NCBI GenBank assembly: GCA_032358165.1
Contig: JAALGY010000023.1
Location: forward strand, 1,302,001-1,366,000
DNA: 64,000 bases
Direction of reading: 5' to 3'
Origin: Diplosphaera chodatii
Taxonomy: Eukaryota; Chlorophyta; Trebouxiophyceae; Prasiolales; Stichococcaceae
Shown here: piece after piece, positions 11,201 to 22,269 of the stretch
Position numbering within the stretch: the first letter of the stretch is position 1
Layout: the number at the start of each line of letters is the position of its first letter
The notes under the pieces: model-generated
Database searches by the model: none
Seen by the model: the letters and a program-made list of their open reading frames with translations, nothing else
What the model was told of the DNA's origin: nothing
Position numbers and translations under genes: made by a program

Positions 11201-12686
11201 ACCTTTCTTCGCCAGGGTGTCCTTGATGGTGCCGTAGACGCTGCTGTAGTTGCTGTCGTCCAGCAGCTTTGCTGGCCTCCGGCTCTGCATCAGATGATAG
11301 ATGTATCACAGCAGGATACATGTCGTCCCACTCCTTGCGATTGATGGCGCGCATCAATGCAGCACATTCCGAGCGCAACCCTCATACCTGAGCTGCTGAA
11401 GGGTCAGCTGCATGGCGGCGCTGTTGCTGCTCTGAGTACGCCTGCTGCATCGCACTGTGCACGCCCTCCAGTGTTTTCAGCGTCTGTGACATGTAAGGCC
11501 GAGCAAACACTGTCACATGGTGCATTCGACCTGGCGTCCGTATTGTCCTGGCCCAAAGCCCACTGCCATGCAGCATGCAAGAACTGCAGAGCTTAACCAT
11601 GGCGCACCAAGCGGGTCGCCTTCCGCTTGTAGTCCAGCCCAGGCATGCCATCATGCAGCCACTGCAGCACGCGTGCTGCAAGGTCTACGCCGCCAGGCTC
11701 AGTGAAATCCATGGTGTATGGCTCCTCACGCTGCTCACCGCTGGCGGGATCATTCTGGCAGAACCACTGCATGGGTACACACATCTCTTGGTCCCTGCAT
11801 CCAGCTTCACTGGGCACGCTGCGCGTTGAGCTGGCAGCATTTTACCTTGGCTTTCCGGAGGTGTGTGTCGTACGTATGCGTGGTCTTTGGGCGCCTGGCC
11901 ATGCGGCGCGCCTGGATCTGATGCTCGGTCTCGGCTGGCGTGTACCTACAGGCAGTAGGCTGAGACCTCACAAAACCAGCTGCAGGATCTCGATCAACGC
12001 TGATCTCAATTGTAATGGTGCATATACCTGTGCACAATACAGCTGCATAATGCATACCGTGGATCCCGATATCCCCTGCCAGCAGGTGGACCGCCAGCGT
12101 TGCCTGCTGCATCCACCTGTGCGCGCAGGCCGGGGAGGCGTGGTGCTCTCGCGCGGGCTTCTGCTGCTGAGCGCCGGCGCCGTGGTGGTGGCCGCATTGA
12201 CATTGGTCCTCGACGTGCAGCGGCACCAGTACGAAGTGCTGGCAGCTGCAGATCCTGCGAAGCTGAAAGCAGGCCTTCCCTTGCTGTCGCTTGTGCTGCT
12301 GATGCTGCAGCTGCATCTGACTGCTGTCGAGGAATGTCGGGCATGGCTAATGCCAGGCAGACCGCTGCTGTGCCTGACCCAGGTGCGGCCACTGCTGCTG
12401 CCGCTCGACTTGCTGGCTGCGATGGCTGCAAAGCTGACTGTCGCCTCGCAGCTCGCCGGCCACCGCCATCGCTGCCGCTGTCTGTGAAAGATTGCAGTGC
12501 ATCAGCGCTGCCGCTGCCATCGTTCTCATCGTCGGTAAGATTTATGAGGCGCAGCCTGCGTCGCGCTCTGGGCTGCATCTCGTCGCTATCTTCTGCGTCA
12601 GGTCTCTGGCGCGGCCTACGCCCTGCCGTGACCGCACCTGTTCGCTGCACCTTTGCATGAGCCCAGAGTAGAAACGTGCCATGCAC
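8221..12686 (-). CDS. Crypton/Ndc10-type tyrosine recombinase with GCR1_C-like C-terminus
   Basis: Predicted DNA strand-exchange enzyme of the Crypton class, or a domesticated relative of the CBF3 subunit Ndc10. In order: acidic/basic low-complexity N-terminus (LRLINLTDDENDGSG); a core-binding-type start (RRPKTTHTYDTHLRKAK joined to WFCQNDP across an intron); DLTAADTCSREQVLQLFR; the first catalytic Arg in VQRSDDTLLQFMADI (about 10920-10970); Lys in VVKGGKTQVNGR; SIRHRDPLQCPHGALGRYL; HLFR as His-x-x-Arg (about 10465); then VIGRMGRW and the Tyr in FKSYLLFF (about 10230). The last exon (about 8221-8770) has SIVELHRLYDQGD, RPPLKDLEHEQHSEWR and ends FIKEFIKG, like GCR1_C domains. Five introns checked across the core join in frame with no stop. 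The start at 12686 is uncertain. No terminal repeats or element borders were identified. Confidence 0.8.
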
Positions 12687-14049
12687 CGCACATACAAGCC
12701 ATGCAACCCTGTTCCCAGTCCGTAGGAAAGCATAGCATCGGTAAGATTACCTAGTCTGCACAAGCTGACACTCGAATACGAGGTGCTGGTTGTCCCCTGC
12801 AACAGTTGCCAGCAGGGATCCCGTCAGCAAAGTTTGATGTTCACTTGCCTGGCGAGACATGGGGGCGTGCTGGCACCTTCTTCCTGGCCATGATCACATC
12901 AAGAATACAGCACGATGTCGGAATGCTGTGTCACGCTGCGTCGCGCTGCCACTGACCTGGAAACTTCAAACAGTGTCTGATCACAGCCAAGCCAAGCGCA
13001 CGACTGCAGCCCTGCAGGATGCTACCTGAATGCAATCTGTTGCGGCGGAGCCACGATAAGAACGTACTGCAAATGTCACTCTGAAGCGCAGGACCTTGCA
13101 AGCTGCAGGATATGCAGCGTGCTGATGTCAGCTTGACAATCACGTTGGGACCGCGGCGGCTTGACGCCACGGAACCGCTCTCAACTTTGCAGTGTGCTTC
13201 AACACGTTTTGAAGGTTGCTACAGTGCTTGTGGCGGGGCTTGCAAGGAGCTACAGTTGCGCAGCGCAAAACATAATGTCCTGCAACATAACACACACATA
13301 TTGAAATTCGAGGACAGTGCAGTACGTCCTCGGGTCCCGTACGAGGCGTCCTCGGTGCAGCACTGCCACGTCCTCAACTAGTGGATATGCTCTACAGAGC
13401 CCCTGTTGCGGTCGATCATCATCCGTCTGGGCCCAATCGAAGATCCCAGTACAAAGCCTGTGTTGGTGACATGGCAACCTTGAGCATCCTGCTGGCTGGC
13501 GCAATCAGTGTCCCACATATGCATGATTGCAACTCATAACGAGACCTGCTTGGCCTGTATGCTGACGTCAAATCAAGTTGCGATTCCTCTTGCTTCATTG
13601 CATGCTGCCTGGAAGGCACATGCATCTGGGATCCACAACTTGCTTGGCTTTGGTCCTCAACTCCTCACGAAAGCAGCCTGTATTGATCTGCTTGTCGCCA
13701 CCCTCTGCACTGGCTCAGTCGGATTACACACACAGGCACAGCAAGATTGAGGCTGATCAGTGACAACAACAACAACTCCACCCAGACCTTGCGGTGATTT
13801 GCAGCATGATGCTAAGCCAGTCCGAGGCCTTGAATGACTAAGCACTTAGTGGCTTCACCGTGGACAGCAATTCTTGCCGGGCGAGACAGCTGGCATTTGC
13901 GCTCCAAGCGGCATAGCATGATGTACCTGGGAAATGCATCCACATGAGTGACGCATGGCAGAGGTTGACATCTCACGCGGCACGCTTGCGGCATGTCGGG
14001 GTCTCACGTCGCCTGAGGACGGCGGTACGGTGACCACAGTGCCGCAGAC
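12687..14049. other. Intergenic between divergent recombinase and VPS3 genes
   Basis: About 1.36 kb with no frame resembling a known family. It may include 5' leader exons of either neighbour, especially upstream of the uncertain recombinase start. Nothing else recognised. Confidence 0.5.
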
Positions 14050-17000
14050 ATGAATGGCGCTGCCTTTGGCGGCGGCCCTGCCGGGCAACGCACAGCCTTT
14101 AGGCTATGGCCCGTGCACGAACACAGGGTGAGCCAGCTGTCAGCGCACGTAGTGTCCTGCACACTGCCCAGATCACGGTTGACGAGCTGCTGCACAGGCA
14201 GACTAATGTCAGGCTTGCTTCAGATGGTGATGGTGAAACACTGCCCTTCAACCGCAGTCCCGCAGCTCCACCATATCGGCACTGGCGCTGTCGGCAGACG
14301 GCACCAAGATGTATGTGGGCCTCAGCGACGGGCAGCTGGAGGAGCACCGCATTGTCGCAGCACAGTCGGGGGCGTACCTGTCTCTGACAGCCCGCAAGCA
14401 CATCAGCAAGAAGGTGGGCAGGCGTTTGTCGCACAGTGCGAAGCACCTTGCCATGTCCACAGGGTTTGAGGCTGCAGCGATGAGGCTGCAGCAGGTTCCA
14501 GCGGACATGTGCACGCCTGTGCGAGTGGTTCTGTGCTGGGCCTGCAGCCGGTCACCTCGGTGCTGCACTTGGAGCATGCACAGCGGCTGGGGGCGCTCAG
14601 CGATGGGCTGCTGCTGCTGCTGGACGCGGACACGATGGAGGGACACCCCCTGCCTGGCATCAAGGTACCTACCTTGTGGATTTGTTGTTCAAGTTGGGAT
14701 TGATTTGATACCCCAGCTACAGGGTGAAGCGGGCCGGCACACCACTGTGGACAGCGCCACAGCATTCCCTGCGCCTCTAGTGATATGGTGCACGAATATG
14801 GGACCCACGCCACCTGCTATGCTTGACATCTGTCGCACCACAGAAGCTAGCACTCACTTCCAGCTGGCGGCCGTGCAGGGGATAACGGCTGCGGCGGCGG
14901 ATGGTGGCGGGCGGGGCGGGCGGCTGCCCCCGCGGCTGGCCCTGGCGATCAAGCCCAGCCGGCGGACCACCCGCATCATGGTGTTCCAGCTAACAGGCGC
15001 AGCGGTGGGCATGACGGCCAAGCTGCTGGGCCAAGTGGACTTCCCCAGCACGCTGCCCATCCAGGTGAGCTTGCTTTTGCGCTTTCTCAAGTAACCTTTT
15101 GATGAACTCTTGCTGGCCGCGCTAATTCTGTTGAATCAAGCCTGGAGATTGCCAAGAGTCATCAGGTGGCTCAGACCGCGGAATCTAATGGTATGTACGG
15201 CTCTTGCCCAGCTTGCAGCAGACAGCGTGGGTGGGGCAGCACATGACAGTAGCGCCTCATTGCTGTAGTCGCTGGCAAGTGATGGAAATCCGACTGCAAA
15301 TTGCAGTCGATGGCGTGGCTGGGGCAGCGGCTTGTGGCGTGCACGACGCTGGAGTACCTGCTGCTGGATGTGGCGGCGGGGACTGCCACGCCGCTGTTCT
15401 CCCTGCCGGCAGAGGCGCCGCCGCCCACTCTCATCCACCGCCTGCCAGGCGGCATGCCGCTCGCTTTGCTGCTCATGGTGCACCACCTGCGGGCTCATCA
15501 CTGCCCCATGAGCAGCACATCCCTGATGGTCAGATTTTGCATGTGCTGCGTGCTTATGCACATGTGGTATGTCAACCCTGCAACAGCTGAGGAGTTCTTT
15601 CGATTATGGAATTGCAGGACCAGGTGGGCCTCATCGTAGATGCAGAAGGGCAGCCCACACGAAGCGCGCTCACATTCCCCAGCCTGCCGGCAGCAATTGC
15701 GGCCACAGGACTGTTTGTTGTGGCCGCCGCACAAGAGGTGCAACTGCAGCACCCAAGTGCTGACTGACTGCATGAACTGACGATGTGTCTTGGGTCGACT
15801 TCAAGGTATTCATGTTACAGAAAGTGTTTTTTGCCCGAATGCAGGGGTTGTCAGTGTACCAGTGGGGCAATGCAGCGTGTGTGCAGCGCCTCGGCTACGG
15901 CTCAGCTGGCTTCCCAGCCCCTGGCGAGCAGCTCTTCACAGCAGATGGCCCGTCTGGAGGCGATGTTGCTCTGTCTGGCCATCGCAAGGTGCGGCATGGT
16001 CTGACACAACAAATAGCTCATCACTGGGCCATGCAGTTCGTGCTGTTGTGAGCTGCTCAGTGTTGACCCTGCAGCTTCGCTGCTTTTGTGGCGCGCTGGC
16101 ATGTCTGTATTGCAGCCAGACTCATGCGCCACTGCCGCAGGCTTCAGCTGCTGATTCAGGACCAAAGACATGTTTGTGGAAAACCCCTGAGGCCATGGCG
16201 TGCAGGTGTGGCTCCTGCAAGCAGTCGCACTGGAGGAGCAGGCGGCTCAGCTGCTGCGCAGCGGCAATGCCGCCGCAGCGCTGGCTCTGGCAGACGCTGC
16301 TCGGGCGCCGTGGGCAGCCGTCGCTGCCGCTGAAGCCGCCTTCCTGCTCATACACAGTGCGACGTTCCTGCTGGCGCTCAAGCATAGGGGCACCAATGCA
16401 GGCCCCTAAGATGCGTGCTGCAGTCGCCGTGGATCATGGTGGTCAGGACGTTGCATGTCCATGCAGGCTGCCGCTTTCGGGAGGCCTTCTCTGCGGCGCG
16501 ACGGTGTCAGCCCACTGACCTGCAGCCCCGCGAGTTGTTTCCCCTGGCGCCGCACCGCACAGCAGCATGGCCGCTGCGGCCTCCAGCACGCAGGCGGTGC
16601 GCTGCATGGTAGCGGTTGCTGTGATGAGACGGCACGGAACATTGCTGCACATGGAATGTGATGGATGCTGCATGAGCACGAGATCCGTGGAGTGCTGCTG
16701 CACCGTGCCTCGTGCGTAGTTCATGCACTGCCACACATATGTCATGCAAGCGCACGCAGGTGGGGCCTTGCACGGCCGCTGGCGCCGCTGGAGGCGACGG
16801 TGGGGCGGGCGGCGCCGGCGGGCGGGCCCGCAGCGGGGCGCCTGCTGGCCGAGGCGCGCCGCTGCCTGGCCGACTACCTGCTGTGGGTGAGCAGCCTGCC
16901 CGGGCGCCTGCGCCTGTCTGATCCACATGACCATGCTGGCCACTCTGGTCCTCGAGCTATTAACATCCGTTGTGAGGGATTGATGTCATCTGTGCCATCT

Positions 17001-19247
17001 GTGTTTGCCCTGCTTACGATGGCTCGCGGGGGCATTGACTACCAAGTGACGGTTCTGTTGCGACCAGCGCTGGAGCTGCCTGCACAACTGCAGGCGCGCC
17101 AGCTGCCGGGCGTGGAGGATGCCGATGGCGTGGACACGCTGCTGCTGCACCTGCTGGCCGACCTGCGAGCGGGCGCCGAGATCGAGGTGTTGAGCAACGA
17201 CAGGGCTCATCTGTGGTGCAGTCTTCACATGTGACAGCTCGGAGATGTGACAGCTTGGTGTCAACTGGTCTGGATCATGCGCTTGTGGGCTATGCTGGAT
17301 GCTTTGTGACAGGGGTTTGCTGCGCAGGCCCTGGCGGCGTCGGGCGTCTGCGCGGCGGATGCGGCGCAGCTGCGGGACCGGCTGCTGGGGGAGCGGCAGC
17401 TGGGCGCCGTGGCGGCGCTGGCGGCAGCCGCCGGCGAGGTCGAGGAGGCGCTCACCCTGCTGCAGGTGAGCATGGTGAATAGGGTGAGTTTGCTTGTAAC
17501 TCATACATACAGATGCCGGGGTAGCCATCACCGCCAAGTGCCATATGCGCCGTACCACCTTGCTGTGCCTGTGCACATTACCCGAGCAACCCCAGCTGAG
17601 GCGCCTGTGTCGACAGCGCGACCGAGTGGTTCAGCGTATGCAGGAGCTGTCGGAAGGTGGCGGCGCCGCCGGTGCCGCAGCCGCACGGCGCGCTGCTGCG
17701 CTGCTGGCGGATCCGGACCGCTGCAGCGCCGCCCTGGCGCTGCAGAACCTGCCATGGCTCACGCGAGTGGACCCTGCAGCGGCGCTGCCCGTCCTGAGGG
17801 AACGAGGTCTGCCGTCAGACGCGGTGCTGCAGCTGCTGCGGCAGAGGCCCGGCGACCTGCTGTGGCAGTACCTGGAGCACCTCGTGGCGGACCGCGGCAG
17901 CCGGGACCCGGCGCTGCACACGGAGCTGGCCGCGACGCTGGCTGCGGCCGCCGCAGCACTGCTGCCGCCGCCGCCGCCAGACGCCCGCCCAGCAAAGCGC
18001 CGCGCACTTGCCAATCCAGGGGATGCGCTGAGTGCGGCGGACGGCGAGCGGATGGGCGGGCTGCGGGCGCGGCTGCAGGCGCTGCTGCAGGGCTCCGGCC
18101 TGGTGGACGGCCCGGCGCTGCTGGCCCAGCTGCGCGGCACCGCGCTGTGGGAGGAGCAGGTCCTGCTGCACTCCAAGGTGCGCGCGCATGCATCGCTGAT
18201 GACACGCAAGCACGATCGCGTGGCGGCTGTTGAGATGGTGTCAACCCACCACAACCTCATAGCAGTCCTCCCGTTCATTGTTTGCTTCAAAGGGTTCATG
18301 GCTCCGCTTGGGCAGGCGGGCGGGCACGGGGCGGCGCTGCGCATCCTGGCGCTGCTGGTGGGCGACGTCGCCGCAGCCGAGGCGTACTGCGAGTCCAACC
18401 TGGGGCCGCCGGGCTACTCCCAGCTGCTGGCCCTGCTGCTGGACGCGCACATGCTGCCGGAGGCGTGCCACCTGCTGCGCTTTGCGGGTGCGCAAGCTGT
18501 GTGTGAAGCATGCATGTGATGAGACACGCCTGAATTCAAGTTCAAGTGGCTATGCATGCCCTGAAGGCGCGACGGCTACCGAGTGTCACCCAAATAGTCC
18601 AAGCCTGCTGCACTTTGAGCACCGCACTCAGGTCCGAGGTGCCCAGGAGCGAGCTGCTGCTCAATGCTGTACCACTGATCCCGACCAGGGGAGCACCTGG
18701 ACCCGGCGGCGGTGCTGGCGGCGCTGCCGGCGACGGCGCCGCTGGCGCAGGCGCACGCGACGCTGGCGGCGGTGCTGGGCGAGCGGCAGCACCGCGCGCG
18801 GCAGGGCGCCGTGGCGCGTGCGCTGCGCAAGTCGGCGCACCTGGCCGCAGCCGCCACCCGTGCTGAGGTGGGCTCTGAAACCCGCGCACCTCTCCCGGAT
18901 GTGCCTGATCGCACGTCCAGTGAAAGCGCCCCTGCCACTGGTAGCCCACCAGTGTGCACTGTGTCCTGCAATGCCCAGCATGGCAGCCAGTGCTCCAGCG
19001 GGAAGGACACAAGCTGACGGCTGGCACCGGGCCGCTGCAGATGCTGGGCCGGCGGGTGGCCATGAGCGCGGAGCGGTCCTGCCAGGCGTGCCACAACCGC
19101 ATCGGCAACAAAATGTTTGCGGTGTACCCAAACGGCGTGCTGGTGTGCTTCAAATGCCATCAACATGCACAGGACCATACAGACCCGGTCAGCGGACGCG
19201 ACTTTAGACTCCAACCCTACAGCAGTTCAGAGGCTTGGCCCGACTAG
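14050..19247 (+). CDS. VPS3: VPS3/TGFBRAP1-like CORVET tethering subunit (CNH domain)
   Basis: Large Rab-interacting tether subunit expected at early endosome/vacuole fusion sites. Exon 1 (14050-about 14127, MNGAAFGGGPAGQRTAFRLW) joins in frame to SRSSTISALALSADGTKMYV. The N-terminal third is a citron-homology beta-propeller: MYVGLSDGQLEEHRI, PVTSVLHLEHAQRLGALSDG, then RLVACTTLEYLLLDVAAG and GLSVYQWGNA. The middle is Ala/Leu-rich alpha-solenoid, for example WLLQAVALEEQAAQLLRSG and later LQNLPWLTRVDPAAALPVL. The C-terminus (about 19040-19247) is a Vps39_2/TRAP1 zinc-binding segment with CQAC and CFKC pairs around NKMFAVYPNGVLV, followed by VSGRDFRL, which resembles plant VPS3 more than VPS39. 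Exon borders in the solenoid were not all resolved. The main alternative is the HOPS paralogue VPS39. Confidence 0.8.
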
Positions 19248-20082
19248 ACAGACCGAGGCGTCCTGAATTCCTGCGATGTGTGCCATCGGAGGAGTGGCAC
19301 CTCAGCGAATGTGTTGGGCGTCTTTCTGCCGGGGGTCGCGGAGCAGAGGGGCAGTACGGCATGCTGCAACCGAGAGGACTTTGTGGCAGTCGCTCGCAGG
19401 AGTGTGCAAGTTCAGAGGGTTTGTGGGCCGACTCGCTACTCGCTGGTTTGCATGCACACTGAAATGCATGTGACGTCAGACGCTCACAAGTTGTGCACTC
19501 TGCTGAGGGGGCACGCACAGCGCCAAATCAGTGTTTCAACCAGCCGTGGCGCAGCTCCCAGCGCAGCAAAATCTGTGCATTCTTGCATTCTAACTACTGT
19601 CTCTGCTGGCCCGGTGAACTCTACGCTGCACACATGCATCACATGCATGTCGTCTGTCTAAAGTATCTTCAAATTTCAAAGCGTGAAGGGTTCAGAGGCA
19701 ACGTTCACCTTCAACTTTCGCATGTCCGACTGCCCACTGCGTCCTGTCTGATCTTCGCACACCTGCTGGTACTGCCAAGTATCGTGCATGGTGGTGCCTG
19801 ATGTCAAGTGACGCCCTGGGCTCTTGAGTGCGCTGTGCACTACTGTACTGCAACATCAGCAGGCGTGCAAGGCGTTGTTGGATGCTGTGTTGCAGCATGA
19901 TCCCGTGACCGACGCAATGAATGACAATAGCAAAGACTACAGGGGCCCAAGACTGGGCGACGCCGCCTCATTGTGGGTTTTGTCGTTGGGTGTCCGCATG
20001 GTATGTGTGGCATGCCCCTGCATCTGCAGCACCACCTCAGGAGTTGCTCAACAGCTGATGGGCACCATTCGGGGACGCGCAG
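19248..20082. other. Intergenic plus unresolved 5' end of the Myb-UBA gene
   Basis: No conserved domain was seen. The first coding exon or exons of the downstream Myb-UBA gene must lie here, because the first recognised exon begins after a splice acceptor at 20081-20082. A short open start at 19917 is in the wrong phase to join it directly. Confidence 0.45.
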
Positions 20083-22085
20083 ATGGAACTTCAGCCCGTC
20101 GCCGGGGTGGACGAAGACGGAGGTGGCCGTGCTGCGGCTGTGCCTCATGGTGCATGGCGTCGGGCGGTGGAAGGAGATCGAGTGCACTGGCCTGCTGCCC
20201 GGAAAGCTGTACCAGCAGCTCAACGGCCAGACGCAGCGCCTGCTGGGCCAGCAATCACTGGCAGGTGATGACCAGCATTGCTCCGTAATGCTAGGATGGC
20301 ATGCATGGTCGGCTGGCAGCCCGCAAACATTTGCATGGTTGCAGTGCTGATGCTCCGTGAGTCGTGCACTGCAGCGTACACGGGCCTGAGGGTGGATATC
20401 GACAGAGTGCGGCAGGACAATGATGCCCGGGCTGATGTGGAGCGCAAGGCGGGCCTCATCATCTGGTCAGGACGTGAGTGCCCCACTGCATCAGTCACAA
20501 CACACGCTACTCCATGCTGCACCAGTTTTGCAACCTCATCCGTCGAAGCAGCCAACAACACACCGTCCTTGTCATTCCGTGCTGAGAATTCTGCTACCTG
20601 CAGCCAACCCAACCGCTGACATGAAGACGCAGTGGCAGGCAGAAGCCAGGCAGCAGTGAGTGGCTCTTGCACTGCTCGAGCGCCTGTCAGCGCTTGTCAA
20701 TCATGGGACGGTTGTCCAGGCCATTTGCTATGCATCTTCTGAACACAGAATGTTGCTGAACAGCCTTCACGCTTGCAGGTATGAGCTGTTGCCGGAGCAG
20801 ATTGCGGCGGCAGAGCAGCAGCTGGAAGAGGTTGCCGCTTTGCTGCAGCGCAACCGGCAGTCCAGCGGCAGCTCACAGCAGCCAACCACCCTACCAGACA
20901 GCCTCATGGGTGCTTGCCTTGCAGCAGCAGAAGTCTGTACTCTGACTTCGATCCAAGTGGCTTAGCATACTGTCGTCCACCACACCATGCTTTTGCTGTT
21001 GCTGCAGCTGATGACCCGGCGCAGCTCAGCAGGGCTGGCAAGCTGGAACTGCTCCAGCGGCTGCGGGACGCCATGAAGCAGATGCATGCGCAGCTGCTGC
21101 TACAGCCTGCCCAGGTGCTGCTCATTGCTCCTCGTGCGAATTTGGCGGCAACAGCCTGGCCACTCCTGAGACCATTGGTCCCAACACAACTGATGCTGGG
21201 CAGCAATATCAACATCAATCACAGCATCTCACTCCTTCTTCTGCAGGTGCCAGCAGACGACAGGGGTGCAGATGGCAACGCCGCAGAGCCCTTGCAGGAC
21301 GTGTCTAACGGCGCCCACCGGATGAGTAGCAGCGCCGTGGCGGTGCGCAAGCAGCGCGCCGGAGGCGGCAGCGGGGCAAAGCGCCGGTCTTCGGGCGCCA
21401 AACGGTCGCGCAGCGGCGGCACCATTGCCAGAGATCCATCACTGTGAGGCCACGTCCCTGAGACTTGAGCTGGACAGCTATAGAGTGCCAGCAGCTTGAC
21501 AAGAATGCTGCAGGGGTGTCGACATCTTGAGGCTGGGATTCTGTGACTTGCGCTGCACTTGATAGCTGCGTGAGAGATATGCAGCTGCAGCCACACATTG
21601 CGATGGAGGTCTGCCCGTGGGGCACAGAATAAAACAAGGAAAAAACATACTGTTGCACCGCAGGGACGCCGCTAGTAAGCGGCCAACTGGCAGCAAAGGC
21701 AGGGCGAGAGGCTCTGGGCGGGGGCGAGGCAGCAGAGCAGATGTGCATGAGGCTCCGCCCAATGCTGCGGCAGCAGAGGCACGGGACGCAGCAATGGCAT
21801 GCGACATCGCCCACCTCCAGGTGTTGCCTGGGAACTTTCTTTCTTCTGAGTACACAGGAACCCTACCCTGCTCCCCTAGCGGATCATGTCGACGGTGTAG
21901 TGGCATCAACGCTAGCATCTAGTTTGTTGCAAGCCCGAAACCTGACACGGAAAGCCGAGCGTCCACATCGATCTGATGGCACACAGGGCATGGGCTTCGA
22001 TGCGACCAAGGCACGGGAGGCGCTGGAGGAGGCGGACTGCGACCTGGATGCGGCCATAGAGTGGCTGCTGGCCAGCTGTGTGTGA
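20083..22085 (+). CDS. Myb/SANT-domain protein with C-terminal UBA domain (5' end unresolved)
   Basis: Probable nuclear protein of unknown role. The first clear exon holds a Myb/SANT-like helix set (WNFSPSPGWTKTEVAVLRL, then HGVGRWKEIECTGLLPGK and LYQQLNGQTQRLLGQ). Following exons join in frame: AYTGLRVDIDRVRQDNDAR, KAGLIIWSGPNPTADMKTQW, then QQYELLPEQIAAAEQQLEEV with heptad-like coiled coil. A Lys/Arg/Ser-rich tract (KQRAGGGSGAKRRSSGAKRS) looks like a nuclear localisation signal. A GTGAGG donor near 21444 joins in frame to an exon rich in Gly/Arg, and a further join after DIAHLQ gives a UBA-like end: GMGFDATKAREALEEADCDL then DAAIEWLLASCV. The UBA could in principle belong to a separate small gene, but both splice phases fit one transcript. 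No family name is offered. Confidence 0.65.
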
Positions 22086-22269
22086 GCCTGCTGTGGCCGA
22101 GGGCAGGGAACGAGGTCTTGGCTGCCGTGCTGCATGGCTGTGCGAGGGCTTGCAACAAGTTCAGTTGTGTCCTCAGCGGCTGGTTAAACCCAGCCATCAT
22201 TTCGTCTTCTGTTTATCCAACTCACCGCTCAGGTGAGCAGTGCGGCTCTCAGCCCTGTCAATGTACGCT

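Noticed and set aside
11287..11386. In-frame TGA in the recombinase gene, suggesting a pseudogene
   Set aside because: The stop falls inside an intron: a GTATGA donor after AAQ and an acceptor TGATGCAG restore frame to SRRPAKLLDD, which fits the family.
12100..12660. Plus-strand open frame opposite the recombinase N-terminus
   Set aside because: Antisense shadow of a GC-rich low-complexity coding exon; the minus-strand frame carries the plausible acidic/basic protein.
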